Positions 11,842 through 12,579 of a stretch of 12,579 nucleotides of DNA are shown piece after piece. The stretch is taken from contig PKZR01000442.1 of assembly GCA_003133815.1 (NCBI GenBank), forward strand, positions 1 through 12,579, read 5' to 3'. Numbering within the stretch: position 1 is the first letter of the stretch; each line of letters starts with the position of its first letter. The notes beneath the pieces were generated by a model, which saw only the letters and a list, made by a program, of their open reading frames with translations, ran no database searches and was not told where the DNA came from. Position numbers and translations under genes: made by a program. The stretch is from Limisphaerales bacterium. Lineage in GTDB: Bacteria > Verrucomicrobiota > Verrucomicrobiia > Limisphaerales > UBA11358.

Positions 11842-12579
11842 TCAATTGCTCTCTCGCTGGATGATTCCGGTGAACGACGTTCCTTCGCCGGGCTTGGTGG
11901 AGGAGAAAAGCTCCTCGTCAAACGGCGATGCGCCGGGCGGACGCCATGGCACCTCGTAAATTTTTATTTCGGCGACAATGCCCTTAACTTTCACCGGCGG
12001 CAGCACGATACAAGTCGCCGCCAGTTCGGGATCGTCGCGGAGTAAATGCTTGTAAGTCGCCTCGCTGATGACGATGCGACTGCGTCCTGAAACGGCTTCA
12101 AGCCTGCTGGCAAGGTTCACTTCGCGTCCAAAAACGGTGTAATTCAAAAGATGTTCGTTCGAACCCATCAAGCCTACTGTGGCCATGCCGGTGTTGATGC
12201 CGCTGCCAAGAGTCAGAATGGCCAGCTTGGATTTTGGGCGATCTCCTCCGCCCATCATATTTTCCAATTCACGTTTTTGATTTTCTTCGACGCGTTTGAG
12301 GTTTAATTCATAAATCGCACGCTGTGCGTCAACCGCCGCGCGCACGCAAACAGCAGCGTGTTGAGCATTCGGCATGGGCGCATTCCAGAACGCCATCGCA
12401 CAGTCTCCGATATATTTGTCGAGCGTGCCTTTGTGCCGCTTGATGGCGTCGGCAACAGCACCGAGGTATAGGTTCACGGTGGCGAGCGTTTCATGCGCCT
12501 CGTCGTTGATGGCGGTCTCGGCCTGCTCGCCAGACAGATTGTGTTCTCGGATGAATTCGAGCGCCTTCGCCTGGCTCTC
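11842..12579 (-). CDS. Class III adenylate/guanylate cyclase catalytic domain protein (N-terminal part outside window)
   Basis: The frame is open to the window edge, so the 245 visible residues are the C-terminal part of a longer protein; a GTG at 12477 is not a real start because the upstream codons continue the domain. The segment has HKGTLDKYIGDCAMAFWNAP (second metal Asp in GDC), a long charged insert of about 35 residues, then SGINTGMATVGLMGS and YTVFGREVNLASRLEAVSG with the transition-state Asn and Arg (NLASR). These define the CHD cyclase domain that makes cAMP or cGMP. The first metal site should lie beyond the window. The place where many adenylate cyclases have IGDAVN reads FGREVN. 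After the domain comes an Arg/Pro/Ser-rich tail of about 35 residues. A sensor (CHASE2, HAMP or FHA) would be expected upstream. It ends 44 bp before coaD. Confidence 0.9.
   Translation of the reverse strand, partial: ESQAKALEFIREHNLSGEQAETAINDEAHETLATVNLYLGAVADAIKRHKGTLDKYIGDCAMAFWNAPMPNAQHAAVCVRAAVDAQRAIYELNLKRVEENQKRELENMMGGGDRPKSKLAILTLGSGINTGMATVGLMGSNEHLLNYTVFGREVNLASRLEAVSGRSRIVISEATYKHLLRDDPELAATCIVLPPVKVKGIVAEIKIYEVPWRPPGASPFDEELFSSTKPGEGTSFTGIIQRESN

Noticed and set aside
1..12579. Defence or phage island
   Set aside because: Genes are metabolic and housekeeping; no nuclease, integrase, methylase, toxin or structural phage gene was found.

Overview
The window reads as chromosomal DNA of a free-living, moderately GC-rich Gram-negative bacterium. 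My best guess is Verrucomicrobiota, perhaps the Limisphaerales/Pedosphaerales group. This is inference, from the mix of gene types (a hexuronate-type MFS carrier with its catabolic enzymes, a DUF6232-like protein with an N-terminal zinc ribbon, class III cyclase, PilZ-like protein) and from intergenic DNA full of short palindromic repeats. There is no rRNA, tRNA, transposase, phage gene or CRISPR array.

Layout, left to right. (1) 2-1663, plus strand: 3' part of a hexuronate-type MFS transporter that carries an extra DUF805 membrane domain in its central loop. (2) Everything else is on the minus strand. An SDR oxidoreductase (mannonate/fructuronate-type) and a 2-keto-3-deoxygluconate-type kinase form a pair converging on the transporter, with a strong terminator between. 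Together they look like part of a hexuronate uptake and degradation locus. (3) A palindromic repeat, then a small zinc-ribbon/DUF6232-like membrane protein. (4) 4468-5261 holds no gene: it carries several inverted repeats and then a remarkable degenerate array of about sixteen 21-bp units ending exactly at the stop codon of the next gene. (5) 5262-7943: a tight three-gene operon of a D-2-hydroxyacid dehydrogenase, a lower-GC protein of unknown function and an Ldh_2-type (malate/L-lactate family) dehydrogenase. (6) 8031-11248: the conserved yceD-rpmF-plsX-fabH fatty-acid/ribosome operon with a PilZ-like gene added at its end and a clear terminator after it. (7) coaD, and at the right edge the C-terminal part of a class III nucleotide cyclase.

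How it fits together: the right half is housekeeping (CoA synthesis, acyl-phosphate formation, fatty-acid initiation, L32), the left half is sugar-acid catabolism (import, reduction or oxidation of keto-acids, KDG phosphorylation). The most unusual items are the 21-bp array and the MFS-DUF805 fusion.
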